Origin: Brugia malayi
Taxonomy: Eukaryota > Nematoda > Chromadorea > Rhabditida > Onchocercidae
Assembly: GCF_000002995.4 (NCBI RefSeq)
Contig: NW_025062477.1
Coordinates: forward strand, 10,946,649 to 11,010,648
Direction: 5' to 3'
Length of the DNA: 64,000 nt
Shown: one piece after another, positions 48,213-61,700 of the stretch
Position numbering within the stretch: the stretch's first letter is position 1
Layout: each line of letters opens with the position of its first letter
Made by a program: the position numbers and the translations under genes
The notes under the pieces: model-generated
Seen by the model: the letters and a program-made list of their open reading frames with translations, nothing else
What the model was told of the DNA's origin: nothing
Database searches by the model: none

Positions 48213-51200
48213 GCATATAAAATAAGTTAATATAGGTTAATACTTGTAATGTAATATTTAAAAAAATATAAAAATTGCTTTAAAATTATATAATAAATTA
48301 AAAATGATTAAATATTATTGTAAATCAATGATTAGCATGAGAATAGCTTTAAAAAATTGTTCAAATTTCTTACGATCATCACAGTGCCATTGATGAAGTA
48401 CTCGATCACCAATTCGAGCATATTTAATTCTAGGTCCAGCAGGTTTCCCAGCTTCAATATCATCAATACTACTTGCATGAATACTATATGAGCAACCTGG
48501 AATTGGATGACGTGCTTCCATTTCTGTTGTTGCAATCATACTGAAATTATCAAATTAATAATAATTAAATATGAAAAGATATATTTTTATTAATAATATA
48601 AATTTTCTCCCTCATTTTTTAATGAAATTATCATAATTTTTAAGTAATATTTAATAAATCTATGATAGGAAATATCAATAATAGCTTAAATTAAAATTAA
48701 ACATTTTCATTTTCATTAATTAAGTAATATTTATAAATCTATTATAGAGCTTATCAATATTAATTTTAATTATAATTAAATTCAAAATTGAAATGTTTCC
48801 GTTGATCCTTTATTGTTATTGTAACATAAATTATATATACATTTCTATTCATAAAGTGAATAGATATGATTAATTTGATTAGAATTAAAAGAATAAAATG
48901 GAATAAAAGATAAATGAAAAATTAAATTTGTAAAAGAGAAGAAAAAATCTTTAAATGCTATTTTTTATTCCTTAAAAATTTTAAAAACTTAAAAATTGAA
49001 AATTATTTTCTCTATAGATAATTCAACAAAAACTTAATTGCTTAATTCTTGCATTTAATTTTGTTAAAACATTTAAATCACATAAAAAACTGTGCCATTG
49101 AATAATGCAAAATAAGAAAAACGTTTTTTGGAAAAAAAAAAATAATTAAACCTTAAAAAAAAAAAAAAAGTAGGAGAAATGGAGACAGGAAATATGGCCT
49201 AAATTTAAATTTTCATTCCTATTTCTACATCCTCTCTCTCTCCCTCTCTCTTTACTTTTCTCTTTCTCTCTTTGACCTATTTTTTAAAGGTATAATAATT
49301 TAAAATTATATATATAGGTATATAAAGAATGAATGCTATAATTACATCTATTAATAAGATTCAAATTTCACTCCTTCTACAGCAATATTAATTATACTAA
49401 CTTCAACCAATCATTTCCTAAGTATGAAATAAAATTATTTCTGATATTAAACAAAAAAAAAAAGAAAAATTTTCTTTTTATTTTTCAAATTTATTAGATA
49501 ATAATCAAAATTTGCTGCAAAAAAAAAAATTTCTTTTGTTTGTATAAATTTGCAAAAACAATAATTGAAATTTATTTAAAATTTATTAATAATTTAAAAA
49601 AGAGAGAATAAAAAAAAAGTTTTTATTTTTTTCCAAATTATACCTAACACCAAATTTAGCAGTTAATCCATGGCTAGCTTCCTCGAAAAAACATTTAACA
49701 TGAAATGCTTGATCAACTTTTGTAATAAATAACTGAAATTATTATAGTTCAATGATTAAAACAAATTAATTTAATTAACAAACATTTCAAATACTAAACA
49801 AAATATAATTTAAAATATTAAACTCTTTCTCATCTATAATAATATCATTTATTGATTAATCTAAAAGAATTTTGAAATTTTAAAATTGCTCAAAATTCAA
49901 AAAATAGATAAAATTTAAAGTAAATAATTTTAAAATAACAAGAGTGTTGATTATTTCAAAAATTTATAAATAATTAAACAAATTATTGAAAAGCAAACTG
50001 TATGAAATGAAACAACAATAGTAATGCCATAATACATTCCTCGTGGATCAATCTGAAATGGTTTTCAAAATTTGAAATTGTTTACAATTAAAATTAAAGT
50101 AAACAAAATTTAAAATAGTATTATTGTGTGATCATCGAATTGTCACAGCTTATTTACTGTTAGTCATTACAATATTATGTCCAGCTTTTATTCAAATGAA
50201 CTTTGACCTAAGGTTAACAATTGCTGGGACAATACCTAGGGTAGAACAGGACAAATGCATTAAAAAATTTCATCAACCACATTTTTTTGTTAATTATCGA
50301 CAATTAATTAATTTAAACTGCCAAAATGTAAACAAATTCAAAAGTGTCAATTGTTAAACTATTTCAGTTTATTGCAATTAAATTAATTTAATAATTAATA
50401 CACTAAAGTTTTCCTTCAAAATGATTAATACTTTTAATTTTTTCGTTTTTTTTTTTAAAAAAAAAATATTTACTACATTGAATAATTTAAATGTTTATAC
50501 AGAACAAAATGAAATGAATCGGATTAAGAGAGTTTATTCCGGATTACTTACGGATCGTAAGCTTCTCATGCCACATGTTCCAAATTTTAAAAACATATGT
50601 GGTTTCGTTGTCCTTTCTTGAGCAAAATTATCCTTAATGCATGCGGAATTGTCCGCTTTTCCTTTCGCATAAATTCGACCTGTTAAAAATTTTATAAATT
50701 TATAATTATAAAGAGACAAAATGGAATACAGAAGATTATGAAATTATTTAATTAAAAATAATTATTGATTGATCATAGCGTAACTTTTTTATTATTACTA
50801 CTATTACTATTATTATTAAGATTATTATTATTGTTATTTTTATTATTACTATTATTTACAATTCATAATTAGTAATTAAACTATTTTATTTGATGTCAAA
50901 CAAACAAATACTTTTTGATTTAGCAATGATAAAATTAATATAAAAGTAATAACATCGAATTAATTTAATTACAAATGATTCATATTAAAATGAGTAATTA
51001 ATAATTTTGCCATGGCATTTACTATTTTAATAATCAAATTGAACTGAAAATTATTACCATTGAATATTTTTCGAGTTTTAACAAAAATACGAATTTCTTC
51101 ATCAAGACATTCGATATCTGGATCACCAATGATATCATTATCAATTGTTATTGCTACCACATAATCCATCACTAGTAACAGTATCTTTAAAATAGAAAAA

Positions 51201-52313
51201 TATTTTGTTTACAATTACAAAATAAACAAAAATGGTAAAGAGATGAAAGGTTGTTTATTTCATTACTTTTTTACAAAGGCTATTATAAACAAAAAATGAT
51301 AAAAGGGAAAGGGCAATTTTAATAATACTTTTAACAAATACATTTTTAATTAAAATTTATTTATCTTATCCTTTCCTTTTTTTTTTTTTTTTGTTTTTAT
51401 TAATTTTTATTTTTGTGTTTAATGATATTTCTTCTAAAATTACACGAAAAATTTCATTATTTTTTATTATAAATTTAATTTTATTAATGTTTTATGAATT
51501 ATTCAAATTTTTTAAAGCTAATTGAGCAAATTATACCGTTGCTAGTAGCATTTGTATGGGAAGAAAATAATTCATCGCCCGTTTTTCATAGTACAATGAT
51601 TCCGGAAATTTATTTGTTTATTGATATTTCTTCTAAAAATATACGAACCCAATATTTGAAGGTATCCAATGTTATTTCTATTTTTATATATAAAATTATT
51701 AATTTCAGTGCTATTTAAAAAAAAAAAAAAAAAAACAAACCAAAAATTTTTAAGATTTTAAATAAAACCAAAATCAAACTATTTTACATAAATTCATTTT
51801 TTTTAAGAAATAGTATTAAATAAAAAAAAAAAAAAACAAGTAATTTGTATTTCTTATAAATTTCATTGGCTATTAATTTTAAAATACGTCGTTTTTTTTT
51901 TCAACTTAAAAAAAAAAACAAATATTCTTAAAGAAAATTTTTTTTTTTTTACTTTTTATTTCGCTTTTTTTTTAAAGTCAAGTATTTTATAATGAATTAC
52001 TAAAGATTAAAATTACTCTAACTATTGAAAACGAAAAAAAACTTAGTTATAAATGTTAGCAATTATTGAATTTAATAATTGTCAATGAAATGAATAAATT
52101 AAAATATATAAATTCTAGACAGGAAAATAAGAGAGTTAAAAATTAGCAAAAACGATTAGCTAAATTATTTGTTAAAATTAATGGAAATGGACATTAATGA
52201 TAATTAAGCTAATCATTAAAATATCATGCATAAATAATATTAATTATTTAATTAAAACTATGAATAAAAATGAATCAAAATGGATTTCCAATTTGACAAA
52301 CCTCTAATGACAT
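42572..52313 (-). CDS. ZP-domain (cuticlin-like) single-pass membrane protein
   Basis: Sixteen phase-matched exons: 52313-52302, 51184-51058, 50679-50552, 50052-49999, 49732-49644, 48540-48374, 48079-48001, 47891-47726, 47485-47250, 45708-45570, 45327-45237, 44892-44723, 44236-44147, 43899-43665, 43299-43169, 42583-42572; 641 residues. A signal peptide (1-15) is followed at once by a ZP domain (about 18-278) with 12 cysteines. Its motifs match nematode cuticlins: DNDIIGDPDIEC, FNGRIYAKG, CGMRSLRS, RIGDRVLHQWHC and the region ending FFCQIQMCMKKEGMC. A Ser/Asn-rich, acidic spacer (280-600) contains KYRR (505-508), a candidate furin-type cleavage site. A transmembrane helix lies at about 608-630, with a short cytoplasmic tail FRLSKFEKDRH. 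ZP proteins of this family are cleaved and polymerise into cuticle ribbons or apical matrix. First and last coding exons are only 12 bases each. I cannot assign an orthologue. Confidence 0.94.
45749..47072. repeat. 12-copy 112-bp satellite inside a ZP-gene intron
   Basis: Unit starts at 45749, 45861, 45973, 46085, 46197, 46309, 46421, 46532, 46644, 46755, 46866 and 46976. The period is 112, shrinking to 111 or 110 through poly(T) length changes and one lost A. Copies are otherwise almost identical except for a G/C site (AATTGACAT or AATTCACAT): G in copies 1, 3, 9 and 10, C in the rest. The array fills most of the 1541-bp intron 45709-47249. Near identity implies recent amplification or gene conversion. 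There are no unique spacers, so it is not CRISPR-like. Confidence 0.97.
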
Positions 52314-55203
52314 ATGCAATGGTCATCTATCTGATGAATTATTTATGAAATGATGATCGGATGATAATTATGGAAGTTTGAAAAAGATTTGACAATAGAA
52401 ACAGGAAGATAGAATAGGATTTATCTTTTCCTGGAAAAATACCGCCTCATCTCATTTCAATCCAAATTATCATCGTCATCCTATCATCCTACCTACTTTT
52501 CTTTTCTTTTTTTTTTCACCTCCGCCTCTTACATCATCCATAGATGATGTCTCTCAGAAATGAATCCTCGATAACTATAATTAGAAATTATAGCAAAAAA
52601 AAAAAATCAAAAAAGAGAAACCAAAAATCTTTTCATTTTAACATTTGCGCATTACTTTCTTTTAATTTAATTTCATAATAAGAAAAGAAAACAAAAATAA
52701 CTTTTACAAATTCTTTTTTTTTCTCTTTTACTTTTTAAATTTTAGCAAAAACAAAAGAAAAGAAAAGGCAAGTTTTTTAGATTTTAATTACAAAAATTTA
52801 ATTTTTAGTATGAATGTTTGGTACAAATATTAGCATGAAATTTTAGTTAAAAATAAAGTTTTGAATAAAATAGAGGAAAAGGTTTTATTAACTTTTTAAT
52901 GAACATTTCACTCATATTTTATTTGTTTTATTTTATTTCTTTACACAGAAGGGAAATTTAAAACACTGAAGTACTAGAATATTTTAATACAAAAGCATTT
53001 AAATATTTTTAATTTGATTTCTAAATTTATCTCAAATGATTTTATCAAATATTTTCTTTTTTTCCATTTTTAGTTTCTCAATTTTCTCAAAAGAAAATCA
53101 ATTTTCATTTTCTATTTCATTTCCATTTCAAATAACAGTCTGATAGTTTATGTAACAAACATATTTAAATTTACAGTTGTAAATATCTTTTTTAAAAATT
53201 ACTAAAACTCGAAGTAACTGATTAATCATTTCGAACAGTTCAAGTAATTGAATTCAATAGCTATAGTTTGCAAAATTTTTTGCATTTTTAAGTATTATAA
53301 TATATTTTTTCAAAAAAGAAAAAACATAAAATATTTTTTTTCACAACAATTTAGCAATTTTATTCAAATTGAATATTACGATAAATTTTTTTGTATAATA
53401 TTCTAATTAAAGAAATAATTTTGTAATAAAAATATAAATTTCGTAGTTACTTCTATTCTTTTTCTCTCCATTATTTTATAAAATATTAAAGAAATAGTTT
53501 AAAAAGTTTCAAAAACATTTTTTTTTAATAGAATATTTTTCCTTTTTTTTGCTACTTTGTTTATCTAAAAAAAAAAAGAAAAATTCAAACATAAAAAAAT
53601 TACATTTATAAAGCAATCATTAAGAAAAATTATTAATTACTATCGCAAAAAAAAGTGAACCGTACAATTTTTTCGCAATTTTTTTTTTTTTTTAAATTCA
53701 AATCATTACTTTTCATTACCAATCAATTTTAATCGCTTCAGTTAATCTTTTCTTAAAATACAAAATAATATATTCGTCTTCTTCTCCTCAATCATTCATA
53801 TTTCTGCTTACAAAAATACGACCATTTCAGATAATTTAAATAATTTGATAATTGCAATCAATTTATCAATCTACCAATCCACTTCTCACACATCGTCTCA
53901 TATCATTGCAATTTGAAAAATTTTGATGAAAATTTAGAATTTATTATTTATAATTTTAATTTTGGTTAATTTCTCAAAATTGCTGTTTTGAAAGTTTTTT
54001 TAATTTTTTGTTTTATGGGATTGTTTATTTTTAGCATGAATTTGTCGTTTTTTATTTTTATTCATTTGTTTATTTGTTTACATTTTCACTTATTTATTTA
54101 CTATTTTTTTTTTTTTTGGGAAAAATCAACAAATTTGTTCACTACAAATTTATTGTTCAAAAAATGATATTTCCTGATCACTAATTTCCATAATTCGGTG
54201 ATTAAAATCATTTCTTCAGATAGTTCCGATATGAAAATTAGTACGTGAATTGATAATGATATAGTTTTTAAATTGTAAATTTCACTATAAATATTAGCAT
54301 GAGATAGTTTTTTAATTGGATTGAAAAAGAAAGTAATATAGAAAAGTGTAAAGAAAAAAAAGAGTATAACTGCTTCAATTTAAATAATAAATTAAAGAAA
54401 AATAAAGTTATTCTAACCCTTTCGAACAGTTTTTTGCATTTCTTCTTTGACTGTAGTGTTTTTTTTTTAAAAAAAAAAAATCGTATTTTTTATTTTCTGA
54501 ATCAAAAATAGCATTTTAAATAAAAATAAAAAAATATAGTACTTTCGTTTTAAATACTATCTACTTTTTTTTCTTTTTTTTTTTTTTTTTTTTTTTTTCC
54601 ATTTTTGATGATAAAATTTCAGTTTGAACCTTTAAAACTGCTAAAATCGACACTCATACATGTGCCAGTTGATGCCAAAATTATTGAAAACAATATGGTT
54701 CTATGGAATGACATCAAAGTGACATACTTTGTGCGAAAAGCATAACGCAATGATACACTATGTGAACAAAAAGCATCAGAGTTCTATATGAAAAGCACAT
54801 CAAAATGATATATTCAGAAGGATGTCAAGGTGATATACTTCATATGGAAGTGTATCAAAGTGATGCACTGTGTAAAAAGGGTATCAAAATGAGATACATA
54901 TTTCGTGGATTAACACCGATATATGGTTACGTAAATATGCATTGGTATAACTGTGAAACTGGATTCATCTATTTAAATTTATGTCACTTTTAAGGCATAT
55001 ATTTAAAGTGTGTGTATGTATATGAAAATTACATATAATCAAGAGTGGAAATCATTAATTACAAATTATAAGAATTTTGTTAGTGAGAAATTTATTTTTA
55101 AACTTTTTTTTTTTCCGTTTTTCATCTCAATTTCTCATAAAATTCTACACATTCTTGATTATTTCATCAATTGATAATAACAATTTAAAAAATTTATAAC
55201 AAT
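52314..55203. other. Intergenic region between the PLA2-like gene and the ZP gene
   Basis: Probably holds the ZP promoter (52330-52600 is relatively complex) and the 3' end of the PLA2-like gene. A diverged repeat of about 30 bp lies at 54711-54915. Minus-strand AATAAA at 55091-55096 is a candidate poly(A) signal for the gene ending at 55204. No other gene is seen. Confidence 0.5.
54711..54915. repeat. Diverged tandem repeat of about 30 bp
   Basis: Variants of ATCAAARTGATATACTT recur near 54712, 54799, 54824, 54854 and 54883, spaced about 25-30 bases, each followed by a GTGnAAAAG-like segment. The short open frame across them is a by-product. Confidence 0.55.
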
Positions 55204-58200
55204 TTATGTATCTAAAAGTGTTAATTTATATTTGTTAGAAAGGATTGTTTGATACATCGTTGTTGCAATTCTTTTCATACTCCAATTATTTCTCATAGCA
55301 TTTTCAATTTTTTCGTCGTATTGATCTGAAAATTTTTTCAAATATTTGTATTTTTCATAATATGAAATTAGAAACGAAAAATTTGTTTCATTCACTAAAC
55401 CAATCTTTTTTGTTTTCTTCAATTCATATTTAATTTCTTCCTGCTTCATCTTTTTCCCTGTTTCTGTTTCTCTCCCTCTCTCTCTCTCTCGTTTTATATC
55501 GGAAAGTCTCGTAATAGAAAATGATTCTTTTGTTTTATTTTTGAATGAAATTTTGAATAAAGTATTTTAAAAATGATAATTTAGTCATTCCATTTCTTCA
55601 GAAATATTCTTAACATGAAGGTTTCTATCTTTATTCCTTTCATTCCTCTCATTTTTTTCTCTCTCTCTCTCTCTCATTTTCTCTCTCTTTATTTCCCTTT
55701 TTTTTTTTTGTTATAAATTATTAAAATATTCGTTCTCATCCAAAATGCCTTTTTATAGTTTTCTCCTAAATCAAACTACCACCTACTGAGCCAAATAAAA
55801 TTATCGATTAAAAGAAAAATATTATATTAAATGAACAATAAATTTTATATAGCTATTTTCAAATAAAAACAAAAAACACAAAATTTACTTAATGAACAAA
55901 TATCTGTTCCAGAAATTTTAAATATTGGAATTGTATTAAATTAAACAATTAACAACAATCTAGCTATGGTAATCAAATACTATTGCACAGCAGTAATTAA
56001 ATAATTAAAATGCTAATAGTTCTATTGGAATGGTTTCATTTTTTTTTTTCTTCTAACATTGTCTGTTAATTTATTTTCACTTTTGATTTTGTTGAAAAAT
56101 GCATAAAGCAATAAAGCTAACATATATATATCAAATCTTTTAAACATATAAGATTTTCATTTTTTTTTTCCTTTGATCAAATTAACATTACAGTTTGTTT
56201 AAATTGAGTTTTATTGAAAAAGCAATAAGTATGTTCTATTTAATAATACTATATTCTTATCGTTGATTTATTTAAAAGGAAAAATTCAACTAAATAAATT
56301 GAAATTTCACTAAAAATTAAACAAATTTCAACTTATTCATAGATGCTGAATTTGTATATTTGAGAATTAGCTGCTTAAAAATTGCCTACCGCGAAATTAC
56401 TTACTCCAAAAATTGCTTACAGAAAAAATTTACTAATCAGTAATTTTAGAAAGATAAAATCTATCACAATGAAATGAAGTTTAGGCACTTTAAAAAAAAA
56501 AAAAAAAAGAAAAAAATTACAAATTGCTTACCTTGTTGGTGTTGATGAAAAAATTCTTGGTAATGAAGTTTTCATCGATTCTCTTAATTCATAAGTTTTT
56601 TAATTTAATGAAAATACTTGATAAAGTGTTATCATTACCATTACCACCATCGAAGAAGAACTTTGTGTGAAATTTAACTTATAAAAGAATTTTTAGAAAT
56701 TTATTTTCTCACACAATTTTGTAAATTATACTTTTGTTCTGTTATTCTTGCATATTATTTCCAATTTAAACGATATGACAAATTTTTAATAATCATTAAA
56801 AAAAAAAAAATAATGAAAAAATAAATATATGTGCATGTTAGCAGTTCTGGTTATAGAAAAAAAAAATAAAAATTCAAACATCAATTTGTAAAATTTTTAT
56901 AATTTATATATAAATTTTTCAAAGAAAGAAAAAATACCAAATAAATTGAATTATTTGAAAAAAAAAAAAAAAAAAAAAAGATTAGAAAACTAACTTTCCA
57001 GCTTCATTATAAGCATATTCACCAAAGTTTCGAACAATTACACAAAATGATTGTCCATCTCGTTTATTACAAATTCTGCTAGATTTAGTAGCAATCTAAA
57101 TTCATTTTTATTATTTCCTTCTTTTCTCTTTTATAAATAAAAAGAAATTTGTTTTACTGTCTCAATTAGATTTAAAATATCAATGAATCAAAAAAAAAAA
57201 AAAGAGAAATATGTCACATCAAGACATGTGCAAAATGTATCATCACAATATTTTCTTCCTCTTTGCTCACTATAGCAATTATCATGATCAATACAACACT
57301 GATTAACTGATTCTGAAAAAAAGAACAAATTTCATCAATATTTGATAAATTAATTTAAATGATAATAAATTAGCATATCGATCGTTTTTGTTTTTGTTTT
57401 CCTCTTTTTTCATTTTTCATTCTGATTGTAGGCTTTTTTTTTTTTTTTACAGAATAGCAGGGGAAAAAAAAAATTTTTAAACATATTTGATGCTACAATC
57501 TAATTTGCTGAAAATGTTAGATTTTAAAAAAGTTTAAAATTTATAAAAAATTATTGCTAAAAATATATGCTGCAATGTTTGAAATGATTCATTTTTTTTT
57601 TTTCGTTTTCTTCTTTCTCTTTTTAATTAACTAATTATTGTTTGATTTGAATTTAAAAAAAAAAAAAAAAAAAGAAAAAAATGGCAAACTTTTCAATCGT
57701 GGACAATCGCGATCAATTTTAGATTCACTGATAAATTTAGTTAAAAAATCAACACCACATTCCCATGTTATCACTTCATTAGCTATATTATCATTATTAC
57801 CAGCACTGTTATTATAGCTATTTCTTATATCTCCTGCTGAAAAGGAAAAATAAAATAAACAAAAAATAAACAAACAAATAAACAAACATTTGACTAGTTT
57901 ATTCTCATATTAAATATTTAAAATTTTGGGATGAAACAAGAATTAATCTATTTCATTAATTTTTAGTTACTAATTATTATTCATTTAATTAATTATTTGT
58001 TATTTAAATTATTTAAATGCTAGCAACTATTCAGTTTTACAAATTATTTGCCAGAGCTAAACGATAATTCGAAATTTCATTGAAATTTTATTGAATAATA
58101 ATAAGAAGAGATCAGTTTGATAGACAAATTTACTTTTCTGTGATTTTTTGAACCTCAAAAAGTGATTTATTGATCAAGAAATCACATAATCATGTAAATT

Positions 58201-58437
58201 ATTCAGAAATATTTGATATTATGATCTAATTTTAAAAGATAACTGACCCATAGTAGTAGATCCAACTTTGCCATAAAGAGATAAGTGCGCTTTTGTAGAA
58301 GTTTTAAATAATAGCCTGGGGTCAAAGGGCATTGGTCTCCATTCAATGCAGCAAACATAATTGCCATAAATTAATATTATTCCAACAAATAGCAACATAA
58401 TTAGCTGAACCTTAATCAACCAACTAATTATTTGCAT
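55204..58437 (-). CDS. Secreted phospholipase A2-like protein (3' end tentative)
   Basis: Well-supported exons are 58437-58248, 57836-57690, 57312-57218 and 57095-56995, all phase-matched, giving about 177 residues. Residues 1-30 form a hydrophobic signal peptide or signal anchor. After a linker with an N-glycosylation sequon comes a Cys-rich domain: WECGVDFLTKF, then NQCCIDHDNCY with the PLA2-type catalytic His122-Asp123 pair, then KYCDDTFCTCL and further Cys to about 162. Canonical enzymes hydrolyse the sn-2 ester of phospholipids, but the usual YGCYCG calcium loop is not visible before the CC-HD motif, so activity is uncertain; nematodes have divergent secreted members of this kind. A strong donor (CAAG|GTAAGC at 56532) marks a probable fifth exon starting at 56582 or 56580. 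A basic open segment 55507-55204, containing a GA microsatellite read as Arg-Glu, can close the frame (295 residues) but its acceptor is weak. Confidence 0.78.
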
Positions 58438-58729
58438 ACAGCAATAAAAAAAAAAAATAATTAATTTAAGACTCGAAAAAAGATCTAAAAATTAAAAAAT
58501 TTACAACAAAGTAAAATTATGCTTAAAATGAAATGAAAAAGTTACTTAGATTAATGCAATCAATATCAAAAAAAAAGAATTAAACAATTAAAATTGATGG
58601 AACAGTCAAAGTACTAAAGTATTACATTTTCAATTTCTTATTGCTCTTATTCAATTTTGTAAAATTTTTTAAAATCAAAAAAAAAAAAAAAAAGGGCAAT
58701 TCTTTTATGAACAATTCGTAATGACAAAA

Positions 58730-58760
<31 letters not shown>

Positions 58761-61700
58761 ATTAATTGAGAAGCAAATATATATTAGTTATTTTAATTAA
58801 GTTCTGATTTCTTTTTTTTTTTTTTTTTCTGTACAAGATAATGTTCGTTTTTTCTTATTTAAATAATTTACTGTAAAATACAACAATAGCAGTTGATTAA
58901 ATTAAACTAAAATAATATCCAATATGAGTATTAATTGAATTAAATGCAAATTATTAGTAATAATTTATTAACATTGTTCAGAAAATTTTAACCATAACTG
59001 GCAAATAATGTTGACATCAATGAAATATAATAGTAATAATTGATCATATCTATTACTTAATTAAATTTTAATTTTCATTTTAAATAATCAAAAGAAAAAG
59101 AAAGGTAAATGAATGAAAGAAGAAAGACATAGTAAGGTAATGAGAATGAATGAATGAATGAATGAATGATTGATTGATTGATTGATTGAATTAGTGGTGT
59201 CGCATGTGCTATTATTATTATTGTCACAACAACTGTTATTATCATTAATTATCTTAATGAGTTATATCCACAAAAGTATAAAGATTTTTGCATAATTAAA
59301 CAAGGCTATGAGAAAAGGAAATAGAGAAATTAAATAAATCGATAAATTATTCAATAAATAAGTAGATAAACGAGTAAACAAATAAATAAACAAGTAAACA
59401 AATAAATAAACAAGTAAACAAATAAATAAATGGGGAATGTTTGATTTAATAAGCAAATAAATAAACTGAAAAATGAATCTTATAGTAAAGAAAATAAAAA
59501 GTATGCAAATAAATAACATTGAAAATTTTACTTTTATGAGTGAATGAAAAGAAATTTTGTTTTGTTTAATTCATTTAAATAAATTATATTAAAATTGAAA
59601 TGTATGAAATGCTCTCATTTAATAATATTATCAATTTATAATGGTAAATTTCATTTTTGCCTAATTTTTGAATCAGTTATTAGCTAGAAAATTTTATCAA
59701 AAGCTAATTAAATTAATTGGTAATAATTATATTATAAAATTATTTTGTTATTATAAATATTAATAATGGATTAACTAAATGGTTCATTGCCAAATTACTA
59801 TTTAATTTTAATGTAGAATACTGAAGTCAAAATTTCAACAGTTTTCAAATTTATATCTAAATATAAATAATAATATTAGATATTAAAGCGAAAATGCAAT
59901 CTATGAGGATGTGAAATTTATTCAAAAATTTAAAAAATATCTTTGAAATCTTTGTTTTTTTTTTTTGAATTTGAACAAATTAAAAAACCGATTAAAATGA
60001 AAATGGTTTATATGCTATTTTAATAAAATGTTTGAATGATTGACAAAATAATTATACAAAACTTGATTTCAACAAGATGAATGATTGATTGCATCATACT
60101 GGTTTATGAGACATTTAAAATGATAGGAACAATTTCAATCAATCAATCAATACTTTTACATAAATATATAAATTCATTCTACCATGAAATGAACTCGCTG
60201 AAAAGTTTTAAATTTCAAATTTTTTTCTTACTAATTAGAGCAATAACTTAGCTTAAATTTGTTAAATAATTAGTAAATAACAAATAAATTCAAAATTTAA
60301 ATGAAAAATTTTCAGCAAATTTTAAAAGAATAAATAGGAATAATTTTTATAAAGAAAAAATGAAAAAAAAAAATATTTAGACAAAAATTAAAAAAAAAAA
60401 TTTAGAAATTTCATACTACAATCAAAAAAAAAAAAGAATAATTTCCTAAAATAAATTAATAAAAATTTGAAATATGTTTTAGTTTTAATTTATCTAATAA
60501 GTTGCATGAAGAATTATTAAAAACTTGTAGCTCTTACTTAAAAACACAAATTAAAAAAAAAAAAAAAAAAGAAAAACAGAAAAATTAATCTGAATTTTTT
60601 GGCTTATACAAATTTTATCTTTAATATTCCATCTAATAATCATATCACTAAGATATCATAAAGATATCACACTAAGATTATTTCATTCTTTATCTTTAAT
60701 ATTGTCACAATGTCAACAATATTCAATTGTATCTTTCATATTCACATAAATAATGCATGAAAAATTGAGAAATAAAAAGGAAATGCTTAACATATTTATT
60801 TATTTAAAAATTTTTTTTTTAGATTTTCAATTTTATTTCAAATTCTTATTTTTTTTTTAAATTTTATTTTCAATTTACCGTATAAAATTGATCGTTTTCA
60901 TTCTTTTAAAATATTTTATTAATTTAATAAGTGTCAAATTGCATGCATTAATTAATTGTTATACTATTTTGTAATAAATCTCTCGGAATAATGTTATTAT
61001 ATTATATGTTTAAAAAAGTGAAATGGAAATTTAAAAAGAAAAAATGTCATAAATTAAAATATATAATAAATTTTTTTTAGAAAAAATAAGTTTGATAAAA
61101 ATTAAATTTAAATGAATTTCTTTAAAAAAATTATAATAAAAAATTATAATCAGCTAACAAAATACTTTCAAATATATGCTAACATTAAATTTGCATATGT
61201 ATGCCATTTCTATTAAAATTTGAATATTTATTCATTAAAAAAAGGAAGCATTCATAAATTTTTTAAATTTTTTTTAAAAACTTTTTAATGAAAAGTGAAA
61301 AAAAAAAATGAGTACAGAACAATATTTTATTCGATTGAATAATTTTTTCTTTAAATCAAAAAACAAACTTATTTTATATTCCTTATTTAAGTTCTTAAGT
61401 TTTGACTGTACCCGCAAAAAAATAAAAAAAAAAAAAAATTGAAAATTTTTTTTTAGAACCATAATGAAATAATAAATGAAATAATAATGAAATAATTATG
61501 TATAATAAAAAACTTTTTGCTTTTACTATAATATTTGCTAGTTTTCTTTTTTTTTTTGTTTTATGTGTTTTATTTTAAAATTTAGAAATTATCTTTTTAA
61601 TATTTAATTATATTTACAACAATTTTTTTTTATTTTTTTTTGAATTTTCAAATATATCATTAATTTTTATTCTATATTTTCAATTTTAGAACGAATTTTT

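Noticed and set aside
50124..50357. Signal-peptide-like plus-strand open frame inside the ZP intron
   Set aside because: It starts with TTG, has no supporting splice partners and lies antisense inside a well-supported gene; the island may instead be structured RNA.
59262..59519. Leu/Phe/Tyr-rich minus-strand open frame
   Set aside because: Explained by the 20-bp AAACAAGTAAACAAATAAAT repeat.
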